Of a stretch of 64,000 bases of DNA, positions 1 to 7,933 are shown piece by piece (the first letter of the stretch is position 1; each line of letters begins with the position of its first letter). Source of the stretch: CAKUFA01 sp963618735 (GTDB lineage: Bacteria; Bacillota; Clostridia; Christensenellales; Aristaeellaceae). Below the pieces are notes generated by a model. It searched no databases. It worked only from the letters and a program-made list of their open reading frames with translations, and was not told the origin of the DNA. The position numbers and the translations under genes were made by a program. The DNA lies in NCBI GenBank assembly GCA_963618735.1, contig CAVEUM010000002.1, forward strand, positions 1 to 64,000. The letters are read 5' to 3'.

Positions 1-1
1 T

Positions 2-472
2 GACGGCGCTTCCTCCCACCAGTCTGTCTGCAGCCGTTGCAGCGAGTCTGCCACGGTAGCTTGCACCGAGCTTGAATACGTGGTCACCACGGCCAATGGT
101 GATGTGACTTTCTTCTCCTGCCCCGTGTGCAAAACGGCCACCAACGGCGCCGCTGTGGAGCGCGTGGAAGCATCTGCAAAGGCGGTTACCGGCAAGCTGC
201 CCAAGGGCAGCCTGATTGTTCGTGTTACCACCCTTTCCAGCGGCGAAAAGGTCATGACAGTTGCCTTTGCCCGCAATGGTAAGCTGGTCAAGCACAGCGG
301 CAAGGTGCAGGTAACCCTGCCGAAGACGCTGCTGAATGGCTGCACGCTGCAGCTCGTTCACGCGGACGGCACCGTGGAGGATGTGGAGGTTACCGCCGAT
401 GGTGACGAGGTCACTTTCACCGTGGATTTTGACAGCGTAACCAATGTTGTTCTGAACATGGCGGAAGCCTAA
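2..472 (+). CDS. C-terminal part of a secreted-type Cys-rich protein (5' end outside window)
   Basis: The frame is open from base 2, so the gene starts before the window; 156 residues are visible. They hold two CxxC pairs (VCSRC and CPVC, about 30 residues apart) with a further Cys between them, which looks like a zinc-ribbon or disulfide knuckle, followed by a beta-rich, Val/Thr-rich tail of about 100 residues ending in LNMAEA. Such tails are common in extracellular proteins of Clostridia. No family is recognised. A GC-rich stem-loop follows the stop. An internal ATG at base 80 exists but has no ribosome site and would cut the Cys motif, so it is not the true start. Confidence 0.75.
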   Translation, partial: DGASSHQSVCSRCSESATVACTELEYVVTTANGDVTFFSCPVCKTATNGAAVERVEASAKAVTGKLPKGSLIVRVTTLSSGEKVMTVAFARNGKLVKHSGKVQVTLPKTLLNGCTLQLVHADGTVEDVEVTADGDEVTFTVDFDSVTNVVLNMAEA

Positions 473-498
473 TCGAATGATCCAGTCATAATCATTGG

Positions 499-532
499 CT
501 GCGGGAGGAGATGTCAAAGTTTCCTCCCGCAG
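499..532 (+). terminator. Stem-loop after the Cys-rich gene
   Basis: An 11-bp perfect stem, CTGCGGGAGGA paired with TCCTCCCGCAG, lies 27 bases after the stop. It lacks a T-run, so it may be a weak terminator or an mRNA 3' end stabiliser. Confidence 0.45.
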
Positions 533-558
533 AATTTGCAAAAACTTCGCATTTGGGG

Positions 559-587
559 TTGACAAGCAGCACTTGCGTTGCTATAAT
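559..587 (+). promoter_or_regulatory. Consensus promoter for tRNA-Leu
   Basis: TTGACA (559-564), a 17-base spacer and TATAAT (582-587) match the housekeeping sigma consensus exactly. The tRNA starts 20 bases after the -10 box, as expected for a strong stable-RNA promoter. Confidence 0.9.
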
Positions 588-606
588 ATATCTTGCTGTT
601 TGACCT

Positions 607-688
607 GCGACCGTGGCGGAATTGGCATACGCGCACGTTTGAGGGGCGTGTCCAGCAATGGGTACGGGTTCAAGTCCCGTCGGTCGCA
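607..688 (+). tRNA. tRNA-Leu (anticodon GAG)
   Basis: A cloverleaf can be drawn. The acceptor stem GCGACCG pairs with CGGTCGC. The anticodon stem CACGT/GCGTG encloses the loop TTGAGGG, giving anticodon GAG, which reads CUC/CUU leucine codons. A longer variable arm fits the class II tRNA form, and the T arm is CGGG-TTCAAGT-CCCG. The discriminator base is A. The 3' CCA is not encoded and must be added by nucleotidyltransferase. A consensus promoter and a strong terminator flank it, so it is a single-gene unit. Confidence 0.93.
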
Positions 689-695
689 CACAGCT

Positions 696-724
696 GAGCT
701 CCGAAGCATTTCGGAGCTCTTTTT
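696..724 (+). terminator. Rho-independent terminator of tRNA-Leu
   Basis: The stem GAGCTCCGAA / TTCGGAGCTC (10 bp, 4-base loop) is followed directly by TTTTT. Confidence 0.93.
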
Positions 725-736
725 GTATCCTATTCC

Positions 737-765
737 TTTTCAAAAAGAATCTGCCATGCTACAAT
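737..765 (+). promoter_or_regulatory. Promoter of the pyruvyl-transferase-family gene
   Basis: TTTTCA (737-742), 17 bases, then an extended -10 TGCTACAAT (757-765). The predicted start of transcription near 772 lies after the ATG at 764, which rules out that ATG as the start codon and supports TTG 788. Confidence 0.7.
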
Positions 766-787
766 GGTGGCAGAAAGGGTGATCACA

Positions 788-1900
788 TTGGCAAAGGTGG
801 GTATCATCACATTCCTGCATAACGAGAACTACGGCTCAACCCTGCAAGCATGGGCGCTGGCAAAGGCGGTTCAAAGCCTTGGCTATGAGGCAATTCACCT
901 GGATTATGCCCCCGGCATGGGCGAAAAGATCAGGAACCTTGTGCATTGCGGCAATTCGCCCAAGCTGCTGCTGGATGGTCTCCGCAAGCGTCTTGTGAAA
1001 GCCGAGCAGGCACAGGCACGAATGAAAGCCTCCGCCCTGGCCGCTTTCCGCAAGGAATGCCTGCCTTTGTCCAGCGTCTGTCACGATGCGGCGTCCCTGC
1101 GCGCAGCGTCTGACGTGTGCGATCTTCTGCTGGCCGGAAGTGACCAAATCTGGTCCCCTACCTGGCTGAATCCTGCCTATTTCTTCTCCTTTGCAGATGC
1201 CTCCAAGCCGCGCATTGCCTACGCTCCGTCCTTCGGCGTGGCAGAGATGCCCAATCAGCGCAAGGCACGCATGATGCGCGAGCTGATTGCACCTTTCCAG
1301 CACGTCAGCATCCGTGAAGAAGAAGGTGTCAGGCTTCTGCAGACGCTTACAGGACGCAAAGCAGAAGTCATGCCTGACCCTGTTTTTCTGCTCAGCCGTG
1401 AGGAATGGCTGAAATTTGCCGTCAAGCCGTCGATGGACGAGCCTTATTTGCTGTGCTACTTTATCGGAGAAAATCCTTCCTATTGGCAGACGGTCAAGTC
1501 GCTTGCCGAGCAATCTCATCTCAAAATCGTAATTCTGCCTGCCACTGCCGAAGCCTGGAAGCAGGATGGCGTCAAGTACGGCAGTGCCTCGCCGCAAGAA
1601 TGGGTCGGATTGATTGCTAACGCGTCTGCCGTGGTGACGGATTCCTTCCACGGCGCGGCCTTTTCCTACCTGACGGGCGCGCCTGTTACGGTGCTTCGCC
1701 GCTATCGTGAAGGGGATCCCGCATCGAGAAACAGCCGCATTGATCAGCTTCATCGGAATCTCGGCGTGACCGATGGGCAAACACCTTCTCCCGAAATCCT
1801 TCAGGAGCGCTTGTCGGCCTTGCGTCAAAGCGGACTTAAGTGGCTTGGGGATGCCCTCAGTCAAGCAAGCGCCGCAGTTCCTCCGGCAAAGGAGAAGTGA
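788..1900 (+). CDS. Polysaccharide pyruvyl transferase family protein
   Basis: 370 residues. The family motifs are in order: an N-terminal HNENYGSTLQ segment (Rossmann-like, residues about 9-18), LLAGSDQIWSP near 120-130, and DSFHGAAFSYL near 285-295, the conserved SFH of the family. Known members add pyruvate ketals to wall or exopolysaccharide sugars (CsaB type); the acceptor here cannot be told. The start is TTG at 788, preceded by AAAGGG at eight bases; the upstream ATG lies inside the -10 box. The gene stands alone after a tRNA and runs tail-to-tail into the pseudouridine synthase gene, overlapping it by 44 bases. Confidence 0.85.
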   Translation: MAKVGIITFLHNENYGSTLQAWALAKAVQSLGYEAIHLDYAPGMGEKIRNLVHCGNSPKLLLDGLRKRLVKAEQAQARMKASALAAFRKECLPLSSVCHDAASLRAASDVCDLLLAGSDQIWSPTWLNPAYFFSFADASKPRIAYAPSFGVAEMPNQRKARMMRELIAPFQHVSIREEEGVRLLQTLTGRKAEVMPDPVFLLSREEWLKFAVKPSMDEPYLLCYFIGENPSYWQTVKSLAEQSHLKIVILPATAEAWKQDGVKYGSASPQEWVGLIANASAVVTDSFHGAAFSYLTGAPVTVLRRYREGDPASRNSRIDQLHRNLGVTDGQTPSPEILQERLSALRQSGLKWLGDALSQASAAVPPAKEK

Positions 1901-2696
1901 CCGTCAGCATATTGTCCGTTATGGGATGCCGAAGCGTCACGGAGGTGGAATGCAGGGCGAACCGCTGCGGAAGCTCTGGCAGTTCTGTCCCATAAAGGAA
2001 GTCGCCGCAGATGGGGCACTGTATTGATGAAAGGTGCACCCTGATTTGATGCGTGCGTCCCGTTTCCAGCTGAAGTCGAATAAGGCTCCGTGCTGCGGTG
2101 TGCTCCAGCGTTTGATAATGCGTCACACTGGGCTTGCCTAGCGGCGATATGACGCGGCGGATGCTGGCGGCATCTTCCTTGGCAATGGGCGCATCAATTG
2201 TTCCCTCCAGGGGCGACGGGATGCCTTCCGTAACCGCCAGGTACACGCGTTGAAAGTCCGCTGTATGCAGGATTTTCTGCAATCGGTATTGCACGTGCGC
2301 CGATTTTGCCACCACCATCAGTCCGCTGGTACCCTTGTCCAGCCGATTAACAGGGCGATAGATAAAGTCCTTCGGGCACGACAGATGCGCATAGAGCATA
2401 TTTTCCAGGGTATCATCCGGTTGACGCTCGCTTGACTGGCTTGCCAGCGGCGCAGGCTTATCAATGACCCACAGAAATTCATCCTCGTAGGCGATGCTTA
2501 AGGGGCGGTTGCAGGGCTTCAGCTGGTAGACAGGCGCGGCGGTTTCATCCAGAAATGTTACTATTTCGCCCGTGTGTACCGCTTGGTCTACCGTGCGCAT
2601 CGCGTCATTGACGAGGATGCGTCCTTCCCACTTGGCCGATTTCATGGCCGTGTAGCTGATGCCCATGACGCGGCGCAGAAAATCGCGCAGCTTCAT
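1857..2696 (-). CDS. RluA-family 23S rRNA/tRNA pseudouridine synthase
   Basis: 279 residues. The N-terminal ~50 residues form an S4-like RNA-binding domain (RILVND). The catalytic domain follows with VNRLDKGTSGL, where Asp120 is the family nucleophile, and a C-terminal RTHQIRVHL segment. It isomerises uridine to pseudouridine in structured RNA; the exact target (RluC/RluD-like) cannot be assigned. The ATG at 2696 is chosen because GGAGG sits five bases upstream; longer in-frame extensions run into the galT terminator. Its 3' end overlaps the convergent pyruvyl-transferase gene. Confidence 0.9.
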   Translation of the reverse strand: MKLRDFLRRVMGISYTAMKSAKWEGRILVNDAMRTVDQAVHTGEIVTFLDETAAPVYQLKPCNRPLSIAYEDEFLWVIDKPAPLASQSSERQPDDTLENMLYAHLSCPKDFIYRPVNRLDKGTSGLMVVAKSAHVQYRLQKILHTADFQRVYLAVTEGIPSPLEGTIDAPIAKEDAASIRRVISPLGKPSVTHYQTLEHTAARSLIRLQLETGRTHQIRVHLSSIQCPICGDFLYGTELPELPQRFALHSTSVTLRHPITDNMLTVTSPLPEELRRLLD

Positions 2697-2763
2697 GCTG
2701 TCCTCCATGGCAGTTACCGTGCGTTTCATCATGGAACAGGAAATCCCCTTTCCCCATAAACAC

Positions 2764-2813
2764 AACAGAGCCAGATGCCCGCAAATGCTGTGGAGCAATC
2801 TGGCTCTGTTTTT
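2764..2813. terminator. Terminator between galT and the pseudouridine synthase gene
   Basis: A perfect 13-bp stem (2764-2776 with 2798-2810) has a 21-base loop. It stands just after the galT stop on the minus strand, where the T-run is interrupted (TTGTGTTT). The clean T5 run is on the plus side, so it may act in both directions. Confidence 0.7.
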
Positions 2814-2824
2814 GTCATTCGTTA

Positions 2825-4357
2825 TTAGCCTTCAAAGCCTACGCTGTGCATGAAACGCTTCATGCCGTCCAGTCCCGCCTGGTCCAGCTTATACACGCCA
2901 GCATCGCAAAGCACCTGAGCGCACACCTTGGCAACTTCGCTGCGCAGGAGTTTCTCCGCGTCTTCTGCCGCAGCGCACAGACCGTTACTGTGGACAATCT
3001 CTTCCACCCAAGCGTAATGCTTGTAGCTGGGGTCATCCTCGGCAGGACACACGAGGGGCTTCTCGCCTGTCAGGTAGCCTTCCAGCAGCTTCAGCTCCTG
3101 CTTGAGGCGGCCAGGGAGAATGAACAGACCCATCACTTCGATCAGGCCGATATTTTCCTTCTTGATATGATGGAGAGGCGCATGCGGATGGAAGATGCCC
3201 AGCGGATGCTCATCACTGGTGCGGTTATTGCGCAGCACCAGCAGGAGGCGATACTTCTCGCCCACCTTCCGCAGAATAGGCGTAATGGTGTTGTGAGGCG
3301 CACCGTCTGTTTCCGCGTAAATTTCACAGGCAGGGTCACTATAGCCGCGCCATGCAGTCAAAACACGATCAGCCAGGTCAATCATGGTTTCGGGATCCTC
3401 GCCTTCCAGGCAGATGGTAGAAAGCGGCCAATCCAGAATGCTGGCCTTGACACCCTGAACAGGAGAGGTCATCTCTGCACGCACGCCAGCCTTGTCCATG
3501 GGGAACTGATAGCAGCCGCCCTGGAAATGGTCGTGGTTCAGAATAGAACCGCCCACGATGGGCAGATCAGCATTGCTGCCCAGGAAATAGTGAGGCAGCT
3601 GACCCACAAAGCTGAACAGACGGCAGAAGGTACCGCGGTCGATCTTCATGGGCGTGTGGTTTCCATTGAACACAATGCAATGCTCGGGATAATAAGCATA
3701 GGGCGAATACTGCATGTACCAGGAGGCACCGTCCAGCGTCAGGGGCACAATGCGGTGATTCTGGCGTGCAGGGAAATTGCTGCGGCCAGCATAGCCGGGG
3801 TTTTCCACGCACAGCATGCACTTGGGATAGCCCACGCCAGGGGCGTTCTTCAGCTTGGCAATCTCCTTGGGATCCTTTTCCGGCTTGCTCAGGTTGATGG
3901 TGATTTCAAGCTCGCCGCAGGGACTATCTGCGAAATAGCGCACGTTCTGGGCAATGGCATCCACCTTAATATAGTCGCAGGCGCGGCACATGTCGTAAAA
4001 ATGCCACGTAGCCTGGTCAGGCTTGCCCTCATGCAGGCTGGTCAGGAAGCTCTCGCGAACTTCTTTGGGAGAAGGCGTCAGCAGACCCATGATACGCGCT
4101 GTAAACAGATCCTTCTCATACTGCATGTCGCCAATCATGCCTTTTTCCCGTGCCAGATCCGTCAGCTGATTCAGCAGCGTCGTTGCCGTCTCCTCACCCA
4201 GATCAGCGGCTTCTACTGCAGCGGGAGCATCCAGCCCCATCACATCCAGAAGAAGATTGCGGTAGTACGGCATATCAACCTGCTCAATGAGTCCCCTGCG
4301 CTGTGCGTACATCAGCAGAGATTCCAACGCAGCTGAAACCTTTTCCGACCATTCCAT
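2825..4357 (-). CDS. galT: UDP-glucose--hexose-1-phosphate uridylyltransferase (Firmicute class)
   Basis: 510 residues, the length of the long Firmicute GalT class rather than the ~350-residue E. coli class. It exchanges UMP between UDP-glucose and galactose-1-phosphate in the Leloir pathway. The nucleotidyl-transfer signature with the catalytic His pair is visible as NHDHFQGG, preceded by PIVGGSIL. The start at 4357 (MEWSEK) follows GAGAGAGG; an ATG 21 bases upstream has no ribosome site. It lies 27 bases behind the membrane NDP-sugar dehydratase gene, so the two may be co-transcribed. No galK or galE is present in the window. Confidence 0.93.
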   Translation of the reverse strand: MEWSEKVSAALESLLMYAQRRGLIEQVDMPYYRNLLLDVMGLDAPAAVEAADLGEETATTLLNQLTDLAREKGMIGDMQYEKDLFTARIMGLLTPSPKEVRESFLTSLHEGKPDQATWHFYDMCRACDYIKVDAIAQNVRYFADSPCGELEITINLSKPEKDPKEIAKLKNAPGVGYPKCMLCVENPGYAGRSNFPARQNHRIVPLTLDGASWYMQYSPYAYYPEHCIVFNGNHTPMKIDRGTFCRLFSFVGQLPHYFLGSNADLPIVGGSILNHDHFQGGCYQFPMDKAGVRAEMTSPVQGVKASILDWPLSTICLEGEDPETMIDLADRVLTAWRGYSDPACEIYAETDGAPHNTITPILRKVGEKYRLLLVLRNNRTSDEHPLGIFHPHAPLHHIKKENIGLIEVMGLFILPGRLKQELKLLEGYLTGEKPLVCPAEDDPSYKHYAWVEEIVHSNGLCAAAEDAEKLLRSEVAKVCAQVLCDAGVYKLDQAGLDGMKRFMHSVGFEG

Positions 4358-4384
4358 TTCCAAACGCCTCTCTCTCATTACGAT

Positions 4385-6328
4385 TCATTCAGCGGTGGCG
4401 GTGCTCTCCTGCTTTGCATCTGCAGGAAGATTTCCTCTGTCACCGTTAATTTCATTCGGTTCCCTGAAGGACGGCAGAATGCGATGCATGCAGGCCTTCA
4501 TATCTCCATGCTCATTCAGGCACTTCTGAAGTTCTGCCAGCATGTGCTCCACCTGCGGCCATTCCACCTGTTCAGGCTTTGCAATGAAGATTTTCTCCTT
4601 GCTGGTAGCGGTGGAGTTCTCTTCATCACGCAAGAGCTCCTCATAGAGCTTTTCGCCTGGGCGGAGGCCTGTGTAGATAATCTCCACCGGCGGCTTCTCC
4701 GGGTCGGCGTAAAGCTGAATCATACGCTCCGCCAATTCCTGAATGCGCACAGGCTTGCCCATATCCAGCACGAAGAGCTCACCGCCCTTGGCGATGGACG
4801 CGGCCTGCAGCACAAGGCTTGCGGCCTCAGGAATGGTCATGAAGTAGCGGATGATATCAGGATGGGTCAGCGTTACGGGGCCGCCAGCGCGAATCTGACG
4901 CTTGAACAGCGGCACAACGCTGCCATTGGAGCCCAGCACATTACCAAAGCGGACGGCGGTAAACTGCGTCTTGCCCTTCTTCTGCAGTGCTTCGATGATA
5001 ATTTCGGCCATGCGCTTGGAAGCGCCCATCACATTGGTAGGATTCACAGCCTTGTCAGTTGAAATCATGACGAAGCGCTCCGCACCATGCTCCATGGCAC
5101 AGGTTGCCACATTGTAAGTGCCGAAAACGTTGTTTTTTACCGCCTGCTCGGGGCTATCCTCCATCAGCGGAACGTGCTTGTGCGCCGCAGCATGGATCAC
5201 AATCTGCGGCTTGAATTCATCGAAAACACGATTCAGCGTTTCCTGATCGCGAATCGAACCCACACGGAGTTCTACCGTGTTCTTGACAATCTCGCCGTAC
5301 TGCTCCTTGAGCTCAAAGAAAAGGTCGTAAATGTAGTTTTCGCTGATATCGTACAGTACAAGCTTGCTGGGGATGAAGCTCATAATCTGCCGACAAAGCT
5401 CTGATCCGATGGATCCGCCGCCGCCTGTAACAAGAACCCGCTTGCCTGCAAAGTAGCTGCGAACCTCAGTCATATCCAAATGAGTTTCCGCACGTCCCAA
5501 AAGATCCGCAATGTTGACATCACGCACGCGTCCTGCGGCGCCGTTACCCGAAAGATCCTGCGGTGCGGAAAAAACACGCACACGGCATCCCGTGCTCATG
5601 CACTGGTGAATCAGCGGTGTCAGGTCGTGCTTTGGTGTAGCAATGGCAACGATAATTTCGTCAATGGCGTACTGTCTGGCGTACTCCGCAACATTTTCCG
5701 TGCCAAGAACGACGGGAACGCGGCCAATCCGCGTGTTCTTCTTGCCAGGGTCATCGTCCACAGCAATCACGGCTGCACAATCGCCGTACCGTCCTGCCAG
5801 CAAGTCTCTCAATACCTGCGCTCCTGCCCAACCTGCGCCAACCACCATCACGCGGCGCGCATGCTTCTTGTTAAACCACAAGCCTGAATGGCCAGCCTGT
5901 CCGGCAATGCGGAAGCTGAAACGGCTTGCCCCCAGCATGAACGCCAGAAGTAACCACTGGATGAGATAAATGGGTCGCGGCATCAGGAAGATATTCGCGC
6001 TGCGGTACAGCGTATAGGTTGCAAGAGATACAAGATAGGTAATGCCGGTGCCAATCAGTGTGCCGGTCACAATCTGCACTACCGTATCAATGCTCGCATA
6101 GCGCAGAAGGTTCTTATACAAGCCCATCCCCCACAGAACGCCCACCGTTGCAAGCGTCAGCACCGGTGCAACGTGAAGGACGTGAAGCAGATGTCCTTCC
6201 GGCGGGTGCATATCATAATAGATCTGCAAGGCCATGATCATAGAAAGGTTCGTCAGGATCACATCCAGAAGCACAAGAGCGGCAGTTTGCCAGTGCTTCT
6301 TTTGTGAAGAATGTTCCTTATCGGTCAT
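4385..6328 (-). CDS. Membrane NDP-sugar 4,6-dehydratase (CapD/PglF/FlaA1-like)
   Basis: 647 residues. There are four hydrophobic segments at about 15-37, 50-70, 84-105 and 118-137, a first nucleotide-binding domain (VMVVGAGWAGA, about 160-170) and a second Rossmann domain starting near 298 with TGGGGSIGSE. Instead of YxxxK the active site reads STDKAVNPTNVMGASKR, with Met at the Tyr position, as in membrane UDP-GlcNAc 4,6-dehydratases. It likely makes a 4-keto-6-deoxy sugar for surface glycans. ATG 6328 follows GGGAGA; upstream in-frame codons precede the promoter. The gene has its own promoter and galT follows. Confidence 0.92.
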   Translation of the reverse strand: MTDKEHSSQKKHWQTAALVLLDVILTNLSMIMALQIYYDMHPPEGHLLHVLHVAPVLTLATVGVLWGMGLYKNLLRYASIDTVVQIVTGTLIGTGITYLVSLATYTLYRSANIFLMPRPIYLIQWLLLAFMLGASRFSFRIAGQAGHSGLWFNKKHARRVMVVGAGWAGAQVLRDLLAGRYGDCAAVIAVDDDPGKKNTRIGRVPVVLGTENVAEYARQYAIDEIIVAIATPKHDLTPLIHQCMSTGCRVRVFSAPQDLSGNGAAGRVRDVNIADLLGRAETHLDMTEVRSYFAGKRVLVTGGGGSIGSELCRQIMSFIPSKLVLYDISENYIYDLFFELKEQYGEIVKNTVELRVGSIRDQETLNRVFDEFKPQIVIHAAAHKHVPLMEDSPEQAVKNNVFGTYNVATCAMEHGAERFVMISTDKAVNPTNVMGASKRMAEIIIEALQKKGKTQFTAVRFGNVLGSNGSVVPLFKRQIRAGGPVTLTHPDIIRYFMTIPEAASLVLQAASIAKGGELFVLDMGKPVRIQELAERMIQLYADPEKPPVEIIYTGLRPGEKLYEELLRDEENSTATSKEKIFIAKPEQVEWPQVEHMLAELQKCLNEHGDMKACMHRILPSFREPNEINGDRGNLPADAKQESTATAE

Positions 6329-6362
6329 TTTCCGATTCTCCCTCGCTTTTGTTCCGTATCCT

Positions 6363-6391
6363 ATTGTATCACACAGACGATTTCGTTTCAA
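6363..6391 (-). promoter_or_regulatory. Promoter of the NDP-sugar dehydratase gene
   Basis: Read on the minus strand: TTGAAA (6386-6391), 17 bases, TACAAT (6363-6368). Confidence 0.75.
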
Positions 6392-6448
6392 TGCATGACA
6401 AGGAAAAAGTCGAAATGACGTGCAGTCACTTTGAGCGATTTTTGGGGT

Positions 6449-6484
6449 AAAAAAGGAGCTCCCTCCGAAAAGAGGAAGCTCCTT
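6449..6484 (-). terminator. Terminator of the sugar-ABC ATPase gene
   Basis: On the minus strand a 13-bp stem (6472-6484 with 6453-6465, one mismatch) is followed by a T-run. It begins 17 bases after the stop. Confidence 0.88.
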
Positions 6485-6501
6485 GATATTCATTCGGACA
6501 A

Positions 6502-7623
6502 TTAGCGGCCCAGAATCGTCTTCTCGGTCTCCTTGTCGAAGAAGTGCAGGTGGTTCACGTCGAAGGCCACCTTGATCTTCTCGCCTGCGCGGCTGCTGGT
6601 ACGAGGATCAACGCGAGCGATGATGTTGTCATCCTTGCCAGAAGTCTTCAGGTACAGATAGGTCTCAGAACCCATCAGCTCGGTCACTTCCACGTCGCAA
6701 TCGATGGTGGCGTTGGACAGGCTCTCGATGATAGCAGGCTTATCGCTGATGTTCTCAGGACGGATGCCCAGAACAACTTCCTTGCCGATGTAGCTCTCGT
6801 CCACGAACTTGGAAACCTTGCTGTTAGGCACAACGATCTTGTTGTCGCCGAACTTGGCCACCACGTCCTGGCCTTCCTTCTCCAGCTTGGCATTGAAGAA
6901 GTTCATCTGAGGGCTGCCGATGAAGCCGGCAACGAACTGGTTGGTGGGATAGTCGTACAGATTCTGGGGGCTGTCCACCTGCTGCACAACGCCATCCTTC
7001 ATAACCACGATACGGGAAGCCATGGTCATAGCTTCGGTCTGGTCGTGGGTAACATAGATGAAGGTCGTCTGCAGACGCTGATGCAGCTTGGTGATCTCAG
7101 TACGCATGGCCACACGCAGCTTAGCGTCCAAGTTGGACAGAGGCTCGTCGAACAGGAAGACCTTAGGCTCACGAACGATAGCACGTCCCAGAGCAACACG
7201 CTGACGCTGGCCGCCGGACAGAGCCTTGGGCTTACGGTTCAGCAGGTGAGCGATATCCAGGATCTTGGCGGCTTCTTCCACGCGGCGCTTGATTTCTTCC
7301 TTGGGGGTCTTGCGCAGCTTCAGGCCGAAAGCCATGTTGTCATAAACGGTCATATGAGGATACAGAGCATAGTTCTGGAACACCATGGCGATGTCGCGAT
7401 CCTTAGGAGCAACGTCGTTCACCAGCTTGTCGCCGATGTACAGCTCACCATCGGAAATTTCCTCCAAGCCGGCGACCATGCGCAGGGTGGTGGACTTACC
7501 GCAGCCGGAAGGTCCAACCAGAACGATGAATTCCTTATCTTCGATGTCCAGGCAGAAGTCACTGACGGCCTGCACGCCGCCGGCGTAGATCTTGTAAATG
7601 TGCTGAAGGGATACACTTGCCAT
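6502..7623 (-). CDS. Sugar ABC transporter ATP-binding protein (UgpC/MsmK family)
   Basis: 373 residues. Walker A GPSGCGKST, the signature LSGGQRQRVALGRA, Walker B VFLFDEPLSNLD and a C-terminal TOBE/MalK-type regulatory domain are all present. It powers sugar importers of the CUT1 class. No permease or binding-protein gene is nearby; it has its own terminator and a separate upstream region, so it is a solitary ATPase. In Gram-positives such as streptococci MsmK-type ATPases serve several transporters, and the same is inferred here. The ATG at 7623 has GAGGAGGAAG nine bases upstream; longer reading is not supported. Confidence 0.93.
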   Translation of the reverse strand: MASVSLQHIYKIYAGGVQAVSDFCLDIEDKEFIVLVGPSGCGKSTTLRMVAGLEEISDGELYIGDKLVNDVAPKDRDIAMVFQNYALYPHMTVYDNMAFGLKLRKTPKEEIKRRVEEAAKILDIAHLLNRKPKALSGGQRQRVALGRAIVREPKVFLFDEPLSNLDAKLRVAMRTEITKLHQRLQTTFIYVTHDQTEAMTMASRIVVMKDGVVQQVDSPQNLYDYPTNQFVAGFIGSPQMNFFNAKLEKEGQDVVAKFGDNKIVVPNSKVSKFVDESYIGKEVVLGIRPENISDKPAIIESLSNATIDCDVEVTELMGSETYLYLKTSGKDDNIIARVDPRTSSRAGEKIKVAFDVNHLHFFDKETEKTILGR

Positions 7624-7697
7624 TGCTAATCTTCCTCCTCTTTGTTCAGCAGGATTGAACCTGCCGGGTGCGTTCTGCAACGCCTTCGATTACTGTT

Positions 7698-7703
7698 ATT
7701 ATA
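7698..7703 (-). promoter_or_regulatory. Possible -10 box for the ABC ATPase gene
   Basis: TATAAT on the minus strand, about 75 bases before the start codon. No good -35 box is found at 16-18 bases, so only the -10 is supported. Confidence 0.4.
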
Positions 7704-7860
7704 GCGATTTTCGCAAAAAAATGAAATAGGCCGAATTGACAAGCATTTTGATTTTACGTTGTTCACAATGTACATGACGGGAAGAAACAGCCCCGTTTTT
7801 CCATGCTTTTGCACAAAAAAGACCTTCAAACAGGATCAATTGTAAAACTCTTCTCCACCC
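7704..7860. other. AT-rich spacer between divergent genes
   Basis: The 310-base divergent region between the ABC ATPase and the VanW gene holds the two promoters annotated separately. The middle is AT-rich. A TTGACA near 7737 has no partner -10 box. No conserved RNA or gene is recognised. Confidence 0.5.
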
Positions 7861-7889
7861 TTGCCACGCGGGGTGCAGAATGCTATAAT
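7861..7889 (+). promoter_or_regulatory. Promoter of the VanW-SfsA-CHAP cluster
   Basis: TTGCCA (7861-7866), 17 bases, TATAAT (7884-7889). Confidence 0.85.
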
Positions 7890-7933
7890 AGGAATGTATT
7901 TGCATATTGCAATAGATGAAGGAGGATATCCTT

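Noticed and set aside
495..782. Short open frame across the tRNA
   Set aside because: It runs through tRNA-Leu, its promoter and its terminator, so it is not coding.
2846..4336. Long plus-strand open frame opposite galT
   Set aside because: It is a shadow of galT: no ribosome site or promoter, and the protein has no recognisable motif, while galT on the other strand is complete.
6544..7629. Long plus-strand open frame opposite the ABC ATPase
   Set aside because: Complementary strand of a fully conserved ATPase with Walker motifs; Leu/His/Val-rich composition typical of antisense frames.
7737..7742. TTGACA in the spacer before the VanW gene
   Set aside because: No -10 box at 16-18 bases on that strand; the nearby TTGCCA/TATAAT pair is a better promoter.
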